From positions 705 to 64,704 of the forward strand of contig VSDK01020384.1 in NCBI GenBank assembly GCA_009767595.1: a stretch of DNA of 64,000 nt. Direction: 5' to 3'. The stretch comes from Symbiodinium kawagutii (Eukaryota > Sar > Dinophyceae > Suessiales > Symbiodiniaceae). The notes below the pieces were generated by a model, which ran no database searches, was not told the origin of the DNA, and was given only the letters and a program-made list of their open reading frames with translations. The number at the start of each line of letters is the position of its first letter. The stretch's first letter is position 1. The position numbers were made by a program, and so were the translations under genes. Below, one piece after another: positions 1 through 10,976 of this stretch.

Positions 1-518
1 AGATTTTATCTTAAAAATTTGCTTCGCGCGCAGGCCGCGTGCCAGTTTTGAGAATCCTGAGTCATCAAAAGTGCTCCGAGCATGTAGTGTTTTTACGATT
101 TTGACTTCCAAATGTGCTTCGCGCCTAGGTTTTTTCACGATTTTGCGAGTTGCAACTTCCAAAAGTGCTCCGAGCATGTATTTTTTTTACGATTTTGACT
201 TCCAAATGTGCTTCGCGCCTAGGTTTTTTCACGATTTTGCGAGTTGCGACTTCCAAAAGTGCTCCGAACGTGACATGCTTTTACGATTTTGACTTCCAAA
301 TGTGCTTCGCGCCCGGGTTTTTTCACGATTTTGCGAGTTGCGACTTCCAAAAGTGCTCCGACCCTGTAGTGTTTTTACGATTTTGACTTCCAAATGTGCT
401 TCGCGCCGAGGTTTTTTAACGATTTTGCAAGTTGCAACTTCCAAAAGTGCTCCGAACGTGACATGTTTTTACGATTTTGACTTCCAAATGTGCTTCGCGC
501 CTAGGTTTTTTAACGATT
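1..518. repeat. 94-bp tandem satellite, about 5.5 copies, running off the left edge
   Basis: The word ACGATTTTGACTTCC recurs at 95, 189, 283, 377 and 471, exactly 94 bp apart. Each unit is a diverged dimer of two roughly 47-bp halves, one carrying AAATGTGCTTCGCGCC and the other AAAAGTGCTCCGA. Copies differ by a few substitutions. Open frames across the array on both strands are by-products. The array probably continues upstream of the window. Confidence 0.95.
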
Positions 519-521
519 TTT

Positions 522-600
522 GCACACAGCTTCCGGCACAGTGGTCCGCACCCGCCGCTTTAGCGAGGTACCCTTCTGGACCCTCCTGAGGCACAAAACC
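522..600 (-). CDS. Possible exon next to the 94-bp satellite
   Basis: On the minus strand a T-rich stretch ending TTTTGCAG precedes an open frame beginning GFVPQEGPEGYLAKAAG. No good donor is visible and the plus strand is also open, so this may be part of a dispersed repeat. Function unknown. Confidence 0.22.
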
Positions 601-651
601 CTGCAAAACACAGCATTTCGCGACTTTCCTAACATTTTGGCGCGCTCGCAT

Positions 652-718
652 TCTCATCTTTCGCACATCTCATCTTTCGCACATCTCATCTTTCACGCAT
701 CTCTTCTTTCACACATCT
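652..718. repeat. 16-bp tandem repeat, about 4 copies
   Basis: CTTTCGCACATCTCAT-like units start at 658, 674, 690 and 706. The last two copies are diverged. From 719 to 1260 I see no supported gene. Confidence 0.85.
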
Positions 719-1261
719 GCTCACGATCTGCCCTAGCTGAGTTGTCCATATTGTCGGAAGTTAGACTTCTAAACTTCCTTCGATTAGGATGTGTATATGT
801 GTTTCAAAATGTTTTGACGGTTACTTGGAGTTTCTAGCTTGCTTGATTGTGTGTTTGTTAGTCTAGCCATTCGCTGGCGAGCCGGTGGCAATATTCATGC
901 TGACAGTTTTATGATAGTTTGTCAGAAATTGGATAGTTGGTTTGCTAGGTAAGTTACTTGTTGGTTGCTTGTTGTCGAGTTGGGTACTTGGTTTGTTTTC
1001 ATTTCCCAGCACCTTGTAGCTACTGCAGGTGATATCCTTGTTTTCGGTCATATTGTCGCGCCCAGAAAAAGTGAGAGTAGTCCCGGCCATGGTGCGTTGG
1101 CAACCAACCTGCTGGTCCCCTTCCGTATCCTGCTGCAAAAATTGCCTTCAGCAAATTACAAAGTCATGGGACCACCCCATCCTTTGAAGAAAAGTTATTC
1201 ATTCCTAGTACCTTGTTTTTTTTCCCCACTTGTCAGGTGAGGGTTGTTAGATTTTATGTTA

Positions 1262-1410
1262 GCTGCCTCCTCTCCTCTCTCCTCTCCTCTCCTCTCCTCT
1301 CCTCCTCTCCTCGCCTCCTCCTCGCTGCACCTCAACCACGACCATCCACGCCCAGTGTTCCCTGCCGGACCTCAACCACGACCATCCACGCCCAGTGTTA
1401 CCTGCCTGGA
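1262..1410. repeat. CTCCT-rich tract followed by a 40-bp duplication
   Basis: 1262-1322 is a pyrimidine tract of CTCCT/CTCCTC units. It is followed by two copies, 40 bp apart (1331 and 1371), of a segment starting CTCAACCACGACCATCCACG. The open frames through it show no protein-like features. Confidence 0.85.
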
Positions 1411-1427
1411 CCTCAACTCTCCTGCCA

Positions 1428-2000
1428 AAAGCTATGCCAGATACAATGCCAAAAACTCTTCCAGATAGAATGCCAAAAGCTATGCCAAATAGAATGCCAA
1501 AAAGCTATGCCAAATAGAATGTCAGAAGCTATGCCAGATAGAATGCCAAAAACTCTTCCAGATAGAATGCCAAAAGCTATGCCAAATAGAATGCCAAAAA
1601 GCTATGCCAAATAGAATGGCAGAAGCTATGCCAGATAGAATGCCAAAAACTCTTCCAGATAGAATGCCAAAAGCTATGCCAAATAGAATGTCAGAAGCTA
1701 TGCCAGATACAATGCCAAAAACTCTTCCAGATAGAATGTCAGAAGCTATGCCAGATACAATGCCAAAAACTCTTCCAGATAGAATGCCAAAAGCTATGCC
1801 AAATAGAATGTCAGAAGCTATGCCAGATACAATGCCAAAAGCTATGCCAGATACAATGCCAAAAGCTATGCCAAAGAAAATGTCAAAAGGTATGCCAGAT
1901 ACAATGCCAAAAACTCTGCCAGATACAATGCCAAAAGCTATGCCAGATAGAATGCCAGAAGCTATGCTAGAAAGAATGTCAAAAGCTATGCCAGATAGAC
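1428..2000. repeat. 24-bp minisatellite, about 24 copies
   Basis: Units of the form ATGCCAAAAGCTATGCCAGA plus TAGA/TACA repeat every 24 bp. Variants are GCC/GTC, AAAAG/AGAAG, and AGCTATG/ACTCTTC. Because 24 is a multiple of 3 it reads as an eight-residue repeat (AMPDTMPK-like), but a one-base insertion (five A instead of four near 1500 and 1595) breaks the frame twice. That argues for a non-coding or decayed array. Confidence 0.9.
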
Positions 2001-2561
2001 CTGTGTCAGATTTGCATGTGATGGCGGGGGGTGCACGAAGTAAAGTAATTTGCGTTTTTTGATACTCTTTGCAACTAGCTGTTTGGATTGAAACTTGGTG
2101 AATTTTGGTGGGTTCACTGCTTGTGTGCTTGAAGGGCTTCTGGTGGCTGAGAAACTTGAGGTCGTTTTGCAGACGTCAGTATTTTCATGAGCATCCTAGG
2201 TGTCCCCCCTTTCAAAGGGAAGCTCAGTCAGCAATAGGGTGCAACGCTTGACGTCTTATTCAATATCTCTCCACCACTAATCCCATCATTGAACAAGCAT
2301 TTGATGCTTCTCAACGGCCTTACTAGATCGTACTAGTTGGTTGTTTAGATGCCCGGTACGAATGGCAAAATCCACTTAATCACGAGCTTGATGATGCTCA
2401 ATGGTAATGCTTCATGATTTATCAACTCGCCGACAGTGAAATTGGAAACTGATGATCGACATTTCTTTTTCCACTAAGGTGCACAACGCGAACATATAGA
2501 ACACAAGTTCGCCATTCAGCTGGCACCCCACCCAACCCAGCCACCCCACCACTTTATCACC

Positions 2562-2653
2562 TCACCACCCTAGACCCACGAGCGTGGCTTGTGAGGCAAT
2601 CTTGGCGACCTTGGCTTTAAGCATCGCAGCTTTGCTGCTGCTTGGAGACCCAG
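2562..2653 (-). CDS. Candidate minus-strand exon, function unknown
   Basis: Minus strand: GCGCCCCAG acceptor, then an open, lysine/alanine-rich frame containing AAMLKAKVAKIASQATLV, ending at a TGA at 2562-2564. Third positions are G/C-rich, as in the better-supported exons. Plus-strand frames are shorter. The flanks 2063-2560 and 2700-3230 hold no gene that I can support. Confidence 0.33.
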
Positions 2654-3231
2654 CTGGGGCGCTCACCAGCACTGAACTTTCACAAGGCGCTTAGGTAGGC
2701 TAAGCAGCCAGGCTAATGGCTGGTAACGGATGCTGATGGCATCTTATGGCAGACAGTTGTCCAGCTAAAAATGGCTTTTTAACCAATATACAACTAGGAT
2801 CAGCTAGGGGATCCCACCTTGTGTACATTTAAAGCTGCTCGTAAATTGTCGTGGTGGCTATAGGTCAATATTAACCAACCAGTAATGGGAGATAATAAGC
2901 AACAAAACTATAGGGACAAAATGCTTGATTAATGATAGGGGAACCAGTGGTCAGTGGTACAGGGTTTTGACCACAGCCGTGGTCACTGCAGGTCAGCTTA
3001 TGGAAAACCTTCGTCGGTAATACCATGGTTCGCACCAGGTAATAGCATCGCCAAGATCCAAAGATAAAAGAAAAGGAGAGCTGTGAACGAAGAAGGCGAT
3101 GGAGAGAGAGATAGCAACACTCCACTGTTGGATAGCCATGTGAAGCAGAGGGATTACGTATGGTCGTTTGTGGTATTTTCGCTGGTTTACCTTACGCATA
3201 CATAGGCATACTATCAGGATGATTGGTATGA

Positions 3232-3861
3232 TTGGTCTGTTCGCTCCGTGCTGCCCTAGCAGCACTAGGTCCTTCGTCCACTACAAATTGTGGCGCCACC
3301 TTCTCGACAACCGGGTGGTGGGTGAGGTGCCAGCGGCGGTTTGTCGTTGTCGTTTCGGGTGTTGCCATCGCTGTGTTGCTGATGGTTTCTACACTACTTG
3401 TGGCTTTGGGGAGGGTCCAATTTGAAGCCCAGACGAAAGCAATGGAATGCTTCGTGGTAGTGGCAACGTCGAATTTCAGCATGCCAAGAGAAATGCAGAA
3501 CTACGGCCAGCACATGTATACAGAGCAGTCCCGAGACTTACTTTGGGACCAGGCTGGCAATTTCTCACTTTGTTGCGAAATTTCCATGTCCCTACTACTC
3601 CTTGAACCATTCAATATTGAGCGTGGGATATCTAGCGATGATCGGCACTGTCAAGTACAGCCTTCTTGGGTTTCTACGAAGTTGGGAGGTGAGCCCTGTT
3701 TCACAATCACGCCTCGGGTCTCCAACACGTCGTGTTCACTGCTTGAGGCCTCTAAGTGTGTGCCAACAGTGACAGTGCAAGCGTCATCTCCTGTGGTTCG
3801 GAAGAAACTTGTGTGGCGTGTATCCGTTGCAACCATCAAATGCATTCAAACACTTTGTTGA
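3232..3861 (+). CDS. Uninterrupted 209-aa open frame with one membrane segment
   Basis: The longest non-repetitive open frame in the first 9 kb. About 36 mostly cysteine- and arginine-containing residues precede a hydrophobic stretch (FVVVVSGVAIAVLLMVSTLL, residues about 37-56). A mainly polar C-terminal region follows, with possible N-glycosylation sites (NFS, NTS) and several cysteines, which would fit a single-pass membrane protein. Not recognised. No splice sites or homologous motif support it, and an intronless gene of this size could be chance. Confidence 0.3.
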   Translation: MVCSLRAALAALGPSSTTNCGATFSTTGWWVRCQRRFVVVVSGVAIAVLLMVSTLLVALGRVQFEAQTKAMECFVVVATSNFSMPREMQNYGQHMYTEQSRDLLWDQAGNFSLCCEISMSLLLLEPFNIERGISSDDRHCQVQPSWVSTKLGGEPCFTITPRVSNTSCSLLEASKCVPTVTVQASSPVVRKKLVWRVSVATIKCIQTLC

Positions 3862-4241
3862 TTATTGCATGTTGATTCTTATCCCCTTTGCTAGCCAGCA
3901 GTGAACATATTGTTGTGCATGCTCATTCTTGCGCCTGGTCATCATATTATAATCACTTACTTGCCGTATGTAGTAAGATCCTTCAGAACCACTAACGACC
4001 ATTGAGAACCAATGTGTCAATATGTGTCAATAGCCATCATGGAAATCATTGACCATTGGTACTAGCCCCGTGTTTCTGACCATTGGCCCTCACCTCAGCC
4101 TGCCTAGGAGCTGGAGAAGTTCTCGAAGAAATATGGCTACTTGAAAGCCAGGTGTCGCTGCTCCGCTAGTGTTGCTGGTGGAGCCGGTACCAGTTCCCCA
4201 CCTGCAGCCCTTGAAATCATACGACTTCTCCCTCCAAAGCT

Positions 4242-4517
4242 GTGGATGTTCAAATTGTGGAGGTTCAGTTGACGCCTTTTTCTCGAGGCAAAGGGCTGAG
4301 TTGTTTATGTTGTTTGGATTTGGAAGGCCTTGTTACAGGAACCCACCAATTTCATTCAGTCGTTCCAGGAGCTGTTTTTTCCGGTTGTTTGGGAGTTGGT
4401 CAAGTGTTCAGGTTTGGTTGGACATGTTTCACCCCACAGTTGCATACAGTTGCTGGCAGTCCTCGAGTATTAACTGATTGTACATCAGCTATTGCAGGCT
4501 ATTGCCCATACTTATGA
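4242..4517 (+). CDS. Weak open-frame candidate
   Basis: A 91-codon frame with cysteine- and glycine-rich C-terminal half follows a CT-rich stretch ending TCCCTCCAAAG. A second frame is also open here, so the correct frame, and whether it is coding at all, is unresolved. Confidence 0.2.
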   Translation: MDVQIVEVQLTPFSRGKGLSCLCCLDLEGLVTGTHQFHSVVPGAVFSGCLGVGQVFRFGWTCFTPQLHTVAGSPRVLTDCTSAIAGYCPYL

Positions 4518-5138
4518 TGGTCACCGATCATAAGACACATGCATCCAACGACTTTAGAAAGAAGATAGGAAGCAAATGTAAGCACGTTTTTTTACGAAAA
4601 CTATGGGTGTATCAACGACCTCGGCAGTACATATAGATAGCAAATCTTGAGGGATGGCCAGATCTGAGCAATTCTGGTGAATGCTTTGAGAAGTTTGATC
4701 TACTGTATATTATAAATGGTAGTTACCCTTACCCTACTTACACACCCACCGCGTAGCATTCAGAGTGGTGGCATCCGCTACTTTGGGTGGGGCCGCGAGT
4801 ATTTGTCATCATGTCCCAAGAATGGCAGGGCCTTCTTACGATTCCTTCAACAGTGATGATGATGATGATGTTGATGGATCAGCATTTCACAAATCACCAC
4901 CTGTTTACGTTAATTAGATTGCGAGTCACCATCAAATATAGGGGTTCAGTACTGTGGATCCTTCATTAATCATGATGAGGTTGGTGGTCAAATTATCCCT
5001 TCTAGACTAGATTCTGCTTGGTGACAATGATGATCATCAGATTCGCTAACATCATTTATAATGACACAATACACAAATCTGTCGCCACTGAAAGAAACCT
5101 CGCACCTTTGCTTGGACCAAGGACTCCCTTTCATGACA

Positions 5139-5160
5139 AGAATGATGAGGATGATGATGG

Positions 5161-5198
<38 letters not shown>

Positions 5199-5283
5199 CT
5201 GGTGATGATGATGGTGATGATGATGAGGATGATGGTGGTGATGATGATGACGATGATGATAAAGATGATAATAGTGATGATTG
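5139..5283. repeat. (GAT)n trinucleotide tract
   Basis: Imperfect GAT/GGT/GAC repeats, preceded by a shorter (GAT)n at 4853-4873. Poly-Asp and poly-Met frames here are repeat artefacts. Confidence 0.95.
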
Positions 5284-5392
5284 CTGAATACTTATTGTAA
5301 ATGGTTGACTTGTGGCTACCTCAACTTGCTAAACCCCTTCGATGGTTACCACCAAGCGTATCGCATTACATTGTATGTTTGCATCGCTTCAG

Positions 5393-5454
5393 GACATGAA
5401 TTCGGCCGGCGAAACCGGGGCCGGTCCCAGTGGCCCAGAAGACGGCGGGACTGG
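5393..5454 (+). CDS. Short internal exon, both splice sites visible
   Basis: A GCATCGCTTCAG acceptor is followed by G, and a GGGTAAGC donor closes it. The frame between reads DMNSAGETGAGPSGPEDGGT, a Gly/Ser/Pro/acidic linker-like stretch of 20 codons plus two bases (ends phase 2). Function unknown; neighbouring exons were not identified. Confidence 0.5.
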
Positions 5455-6274
5455 GTAAGCATGGCTCACAGGAACAGCTGCATGTATGAAGATCGAATGT
5501 GAATTCCTTTTCTAAAATATGGTTGACAGTTGACATAAAGAACCGTATATAAGTAGCAGATAGTAGCAGAGAAAAAATGTCCACATGTTGGCTCGTTTGT
5601 TTTCAGAAATTCAGTTCTGATGGTTTGAAGCGTTCCTTATCTTCATGGTGAAGATGTAATGAATGTTTTCCGTACTGTCGCGAGTCAGTTTTGCGCAATC
5701 ACAGGCCCAATGGTCAGCAAATTAAGTATGACTTTAGTTTGTTTGGCCCCGGCCAGAACTAGAGAGTGACTTACAGTAGGCAAATAAGGCTATCCGGATC
5801 CTGCAGTAGTTGGTCACGGTGTTCGCACGGATCCGAGCATTTCGAAGATGATTGATCACCAAAGTTGCTAAGGCCTGATTTAAACACGTTCAACGCCCAG
5901 TCTGACATGAACATGATTCAATGTGTGCGTAGTGCAAATGAAAAAATATTATTGTTTGAGCAAATGTGCTTGGCATTATTTTGACAATCATGTTGATTTA
6001 CACACACATTCATTTGTATATAACATCTATCTTGCATATTGAATCGCAAATGTAAGGTATATGCAGCTCTATGGTATCCTCCAGGCATGAGGTCTTTGCA
6101 CCCGGCAAAGTCAAAAACATGTATGTCATGTCGCGACTCAATTCGACTCACCCATATTCAGTATGACATTTGTTCGTCATAATTGTTTGTTATGATGGTG
6201 CAGTCATGGATGTTTGAACCAAAAAAGCGTGTATGATGGCTGCTGGTTTTGACATGTTGTCACTACCATTAACT

Positions 6275-6455
6275 GTTGCCAATCACGGCGGATCAACGAC
6301 GCATTTGTTTGGACATTGGTTTCCACAGTTCTGACCCCCCACTGGCCGAAGCAGCATGGCAATGCATGGCACCATGCGCGTGATCCCAGGTTTACACTCA
6401 ACTTCAAAGAAGCTGGGTCGAATTGATGAGTGAATGATAGCTGGCCTTGGCTCAT
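6275..6455 (-). CDS. Candidate minus-strand coding block
   Basis: An open minus-strand frame includes FDPASLKLSVNLGSRAWCH and a cysteine pair. Splice sites were not resolved. Function unknown. Confidence 0.27.
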
Positions 6456-6623
6456 AGCGATGTCCAGATTTGCAGCACTGCTACGGGGGGAAGGGAAGCA
6501 ACATTTCTGTGGGGAGCCAATGAGTTAGCGAGCACCGGTTTGTTGTATCTCATTTCTGGTTGCTTTGATGAGCCATATTTGATCATTGTTCACCCCTTTA
6601 TGTTTGGCAACCTTTGATGTAAT

Positions 6624-6950
6624 TTACATGGCTATCAATCCGAACTCACAAGTCACAAGCTTGAACTGAAATGTTTTCTTCACTTCCTGGGTGACCAGCA
6701 CTAGAAAGCACAAACGCCCTAAACTGCGTTGGGGATTGACCGTTTTTGTTGGGCATGTTGAGCCTTGAGCCTCAAAATTGGGCCACAAGCAGCGCCTGTT
6801 GATTTTGTTCATTGCTTCGGGCTCGGAGGATGGGCTTTGGTGGGACTGCTGTTGGTGATCAAAATCATTATGCCCCCTTCGACGGCATGCAGGTGTGCCT
6901 AATGCTGAATTCACTACGTAAGTGAGTTCGACTCGGATGGCTTCCAACAT
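6624..6950 (-). CDS. 108-aa minus-strand open frame, function unknown
   Basis: It opens with ATG (MLEAIRVELTYVV) and runs uninterrupted, Gln/Ser/Pro-rich in the middle and hydrophobic near the end. Its sense strand contains CCCAATTTTGAGGCTCAAG, which resembles the 3' end of the dinoflagellate spliced leader with small insertions; this may be coincidence. No family recognised. Confidence 0.33.
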   Translation of the reverse strand: MLEAIRVELTYVVNSALGTPACRRRGHNDFDHQQQSHQSPSSEPEAMNKINRRCLWPNFEAQGSTCPTKTVNPQRSLGRLCFLVLVTQEVKKTFQFKLVTCEFGLIAM

Positions 6951-7081
6951 TTTGAAACCATTTTCAACACAAACTTCACGTGAAGTTGCTCAATGCATTA
7001 GACATTTGGGGCATGTGTCGGCATTATCATGGCAGCTGATCACCATTTACAAAGACAACTAGCAGCAACTAACAGCACCCA

Positions 7082-7148
7082 ACAACAACAGCAACAGCAA
7101 CAACAACAACGACGACGACGACGACAACAACAACAACAACAACAACAG
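7082..7148. repeat. (CAA/CAG/CGA)n trinucleotide tract
   Basis: CAA and CAG units flank a block of CGA units. The poly-Leu/poly-Arg minus-strand frames that pass through it are artefacts. Confidence 0.93.
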
Positions 7149-7225
7149 TGCCAATAAGAACAAGCACCTGCTTTCCTGACATCCGGTGACATTGCGAGTC
7201 CCAAACTTGCCTGATCTTGTTTCAG

Positions 7226-7440
7226 GACGGGTTTTTCTGAAAGTGTCCAGCCTGGTGCTTCCAAACAACCTTCTAGATGGAAGCAGCTTCGCCCATCCCC
7301 CGGGACCCACACCGACAAAGACCATGAATTCGTGGCAGCTGCCCACCGTCAAAGACCTGGGAAGCAGCCATACCATTTTTGTGCCAAGTTGGACCTGGAA
7401 ACTCGGCTTGAACCTACCGCTGGTTGCAGCATAGTCAGTG
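7226..7440 (+). CDS. 71-codon internal exon with strong splice sites
   Basis: The acceptor CTTGTTTCAG is followed by G and the donor GTATGT starts at 7441. The frame between (TGFSESVQPGASKQPSRWKQ... to ...LETRLEPTAGCSIVS) stays open for one base plus 71 codons plus one base. It is hydrophilic, with Lys/Arg/Gln-rich and then acidic segments. Its length is good for a dinoflagellate exon. No family recognised. The neighbouring block at 7494 starts with two bases, so it could join in phase across a very short (53-nt) intron. Confidence 0.6.
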
Positions 7441-7493
7441 GTATGTCAGTGGTGGCACAATTGGTTTGTCAGTGGTGGCGCAACTGCCACCAG

Positions 7494-7757
7494 CAGGTTG
7501 CAACACGACAAAGCTTGGAAGAGCCAAGATAGGTAGCGACTTGGTTTTTGATGCGTTGGACTCTTCCTTTGCGACTTGGAAGCTGGGCAAAGGAGGTGGA
7601 CGGAGATCTTGACAGCAGGGCTATAGTAGCTATTGGTTTTTCTGATGCCTTGTGGGCAGCTGCGATGTGTTGGAAAGCGTTGCCACTTGACACATGGAGC
7701 AAATGCGAGATAGCGCGAGCTTTTGTGGGAACTGTGTCGGAAACGGGATGTCGTTCT
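7494..7757 (+). CDS. Exon-like block with two competing frames
   Basis: After CTGCCACCAG a frame reads GCNTTKLGRAKIGSDLVFDA and on to about 7597, in phase with the preceding exon. From about 7548 a second frame (KEVDGDLDSRAIVAIGFSDA...) is open to 7757 and looks equally protein-like. No plausible intron joins them. Either one frame is a shadow or an indel has broken the gene. Confidence 0.38.
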
Positions 7758-8796
7758 TAGCATTGCAGTATGGCTCCTGAAGAACCAAACGCTTTCGTTT
7801 GTGACTCTATTGGGGATGGGAGGCTGTCCTCATAAGTCATGGCGGCTGACAGTAGGTTTTTCCTGAGCGTTCAAGTTGAAGGTTGTTAAATGTATGTGGC
7901 CATCAGCCAAGGGAATTGACCATGGTTTGATCGGGAAGCAGGCTTGGAGTACAGTTTGTGGGTCCCAACCTTTCTTTGTTTGTTTTTCCCTTTTCATGAC
8001 CTTGATTACTAGCTCTAGTTACATCTATAGTTATATAGTCATTTGCACAGGAGTACGGTTGATTGAACAAGTTGTTTTAGTTTGTAAGGGAGGAGGTTTT
8101 AATAACACCAGCTGTTGATCAGCTAGAACATGAGCATATCAATCAGATGCAACTAGAATTAGCCGTTGCGGAAAGCTATCAGGTAAGTTGAGACCACTCA
8201 TCTGACAAACAGAAATACATGTCTCTCCAGTTTCGTGCACCCGCTTGAAGAAAGATGTGCATATGATAAATAGTGACTATATATGCACGTGTGTGTGTGT
8301 GTTTGCTTCTTCCAGTGCATATTTCACAAAATTATTCACATAATACCTATACATACTTATTGCATGTGTGCCTATGAATCTGTTCATCCATCTATCTATC
8401 AATTTGTGAGTCAAGTATTGGGCACTCGCAAATTGACATAATGGGATGAGGAACGCATCCAATGCTAATGGCAGTCACTTGTTGTCAACCATCTATATGT
8501 ATGTATTTCTACCCATCATGAAGCTTCACCCGCCATTTTGACCACGAAGCGCCCATGAAAGTCTTTGGGATTCCAATTCCTCGCTGCTGGTCGTCCTAAG
8601 CTCAGCCATGCGCTGGTACTCCAGCTATTTGCCGCTGCTTCTTCATCCCCGAACGGGGATGATTGGCACATCTCGGCATCGCAGAAAATGTATCCAGGAT
8701 GTGGGATGGGGGCAGGGTCCAGACCCGAAAATGTGAGGATGCCACAGAAGTCATGAGGGAATCGGACTGGGGGAAACCATTTATACGCACACACAT

Positions 8797-8896
8797 CTAT
8801 ATATACATATATATATATAGATATATAGATATATATTTAGATATATACATATATATATATATATATTTATATTTATATTTATATATATATATATAA
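8797..8896. repeat. (TA)n / TATATTTA microsatellite
   Basis: About 100 bp of TA, TAGATATA and TTTATA units. Between 7760 and 8790 I see no supported gene; the open frames at 8516-8794 conflict between strands. Confidence 0.95.
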
Positions 8897-9257
8897 ATAT
8901 ACATGGGCATGGGTTTGTCTTTTGGAACGGTTATGTTCTGACCATACGTTCTTGGGGGCAATTTTTGAAACGGATCTTTAAACACTAGGGAATCATTTGC
9001 GGCTACTTTGCAATATATACCACGGCCCAGGCAAGATTGACTTTTGGATAGGCAATTATGTAATTCGGCTTTTGTTTCCTGCCTGCTCGTGTGTTTGTTG
9101 GTAAACATGAAGCTTACCACTTGTAAAGCTAACCCTTTTCAGCACAGACAGTGTTCAATTTGCTTTCATCTAGGAACTCCGTTGCGGTATGGATGCCTTT
9201 GTACAGTGGCTCCTTTTGACTGGGCCACCTCGTCCTCAGCGCAGCTGAACCTTCAAG

Positions 9258-9920
9258 ATGTCGATGGAAAAAATTACCACGGCACATATGGTCAATGATG
9301 GCTCAAGCCATTTCGGTTACGAGACCCGAAAGGGGAGAATTCATTTTGCCCGCTCGAATATGATGGTCGTCGATCGAAAACTCATCTCATGTGTTGGGTA
9401 TAGCTTGCGACTGGCGAGAAAATCAGGGCAGGAAGCAGCAGCTGAGCACCTCTGGCATGGGCTCAATTGTTTGATTCAAGGCAAGACAGAATGCACAGGA
9501 CGACCTCTTTGTTTGTTCACGGCATTGGGCTTTGATGAGACTGTGTGTGCTGACCCCTGCCAGCAACCTATCACGGACACCGGTGACGTTGCCATGTCAG
9601 ATGTCGACTCTGTGCAAATATCGGCTACGCCTTCGCAAAGGGAAGTGGCATGTTGCGAGGCTGAAGCGCAAACAGAAGACCCAATGATTTCCATGGTTGA
9701 TTTCCATTCCTTCTTAGCCAGGTTTCAGAAAGATCTGGAGGAGCGGCTTTTGCAGAACCTTCAACCGCATTTCGGACAGTCAAATGTTGATGGTGTCCAC
9801 AAAGCAATCTCTTCAGGTTTATGTTCAAAACCCAGCCCTGGTTTATCCCAAGTTCCACCAGCAGATGGCCAAACTTCTGCAGTTGATCCCCAAGATGACT
9901 CCATGCACATGGACCGGTAA
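9258..9920 (+). CDS. Uninterrupted 220-aa open frame, function unknown
   Basis: It opens with ATG at 9258 (MSMEKITTAHMVNDGSS). The C-terminal half is acidic and includes a possible amphipathic helix (DFHSFLARFQKDLEERLLQN). The first codons overlap a dispersed repeat also present near 10055-10125 and, more diverged, at 22319-22360. The sense strand at 9298-9320 resembles a tandem spliced-leader relic. An uninterrupted frame beside relic and repeat sequence would fit a retroposed copy or part of a mobile element. No recognisable domain. Confidence 0.38.
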   Translation: MSMEKITTAHMVNDGSSHFGYETRKGRIHFARSNMMVVDRKLISCVGYSLRLARKSGQEAAAEHLWHGLNCLIQGKTECTGRPLCLFTALGFDETVCADPCQQPITDTGDVAMSDVDSVQISATPSQREVACCEAEAQTEDPMISMVDFHSFLARFQKDLEERLLQNLQPHFGQSNVDGVHKAISSGLCSKPSPGLSQVPPADGQTSAVDPQDDSMHMDR

Positions 9921-10051
9921 CTAGTGGTCGTGTCTACACATGCCGGTACGCATCCCCACGACAACGAAAAGAAACGACCCTAGTTCCTCAGGGTTTCATC
10001 TCATTTGTTTGGTTGTATGAAGGTTCTGCCTCAAGCAGTACGCTTGATTGT

Positions 10052-10125
10052 GCCACCAGCTCGCCCTCAGCCCAGCTGAGCCTTCGGGATGGCGCTGCAA
10101 AAAAAAAATATGGTCAATGATTGTT
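10052..10125 (+). repeat. Dispersed repeat copy (CAGCTGAGCCTTCGGGATGG family)
   Basis: This segment matches 9223-9300 with substitutions: GCCACC, CTCG, CCTCAGC, CAGCTGA, CCTTC, GATG, poly-A, then ATGGTCAATGAT. A shorter copy starts at 22319 and a poorer one at about 17908. The length and the A-rich stretch suggest a short interspersed element, but its borders are not clear. Confidence 0.5.
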
Positions 10126-10976
10126 GGATATCTATGAATGCATACATTTGGACATGGTCGCATGTTTTCCCGTCATGTATGCATCAGAGTGGAAAAAAGT
10201 GCGTGGCAGTGAATTTAGTGTAGTGTACTTTGACGTGCTGTATTGCAAGGTATTAATGATTGTCCATGTTCGTGTTGAATTTGCTCATGGGTTTTGACAA
10301 GTTTTACACATTGGCCCGATGATTGACTGCTGTAGGTCCCAACAAAGAAGTGTACCACTGTTTGATGTCATGCCTTGGCTCCTTTTGGCTCGGATGATGT
10401 CAGTGATTTTCGATTGAAAGCACCTCCAGACATAGCTTGTTGACACGTGTTTGTGATTACATCCCCCTTTTTGCACCACCGGTTGCAAAAATTAGTACGT
10501 AGCTTTGGTGCTGAAATTGCCAGGAGTTTTGCCCGAAAATGTTTCAATGCTTCCAATGACTCAACGCACTTCAAGCATGCAGTGCGCAAGGAGTGCCGAA
10601 GTTGTCCAAGGTTTTTTGTCAAATTGTCCGGGGTAACCCTGGGAAGCTCAGCAACAGCAATCGGTCCACAGAAAATGATAAAAGGATATCAATCAATACA
10701 CAACGGCCGGTCACAGGCATTTAGGAGCTCTGCCAACATGCATGTGTGTGTGTGCATGAGTTTTTGTGTTTTGAGCATTGCCCCGGTTCCATTTCAGTCG
10801 TTAGTACCACGTAGCTAGCATCTCCGTGTGGATCAGTTCCAGCAGATGCTCAATCCCCTCAAGCAAGATGGCTTAAAAGGAAAGGCCCACAGATAAGCAA
10901 ATATTTTAGTTGATATATAGCTGCAATATCCCTGGTTTGCAGAAGTCCCTATTCTGGTTGGTTGGATTGATTAACG

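Noticed and set aside
5018-5300. Poly-Asp and poly-Met open frames
   Set aside because: Translation of the (GAT)n microsatellite.
7040-7376. Poly-Cys/Leu/Arg minus-strand frames
   Set aside because: Translation of the CAA/CGA repeat, antisense to a well-supported plus-strand exon.
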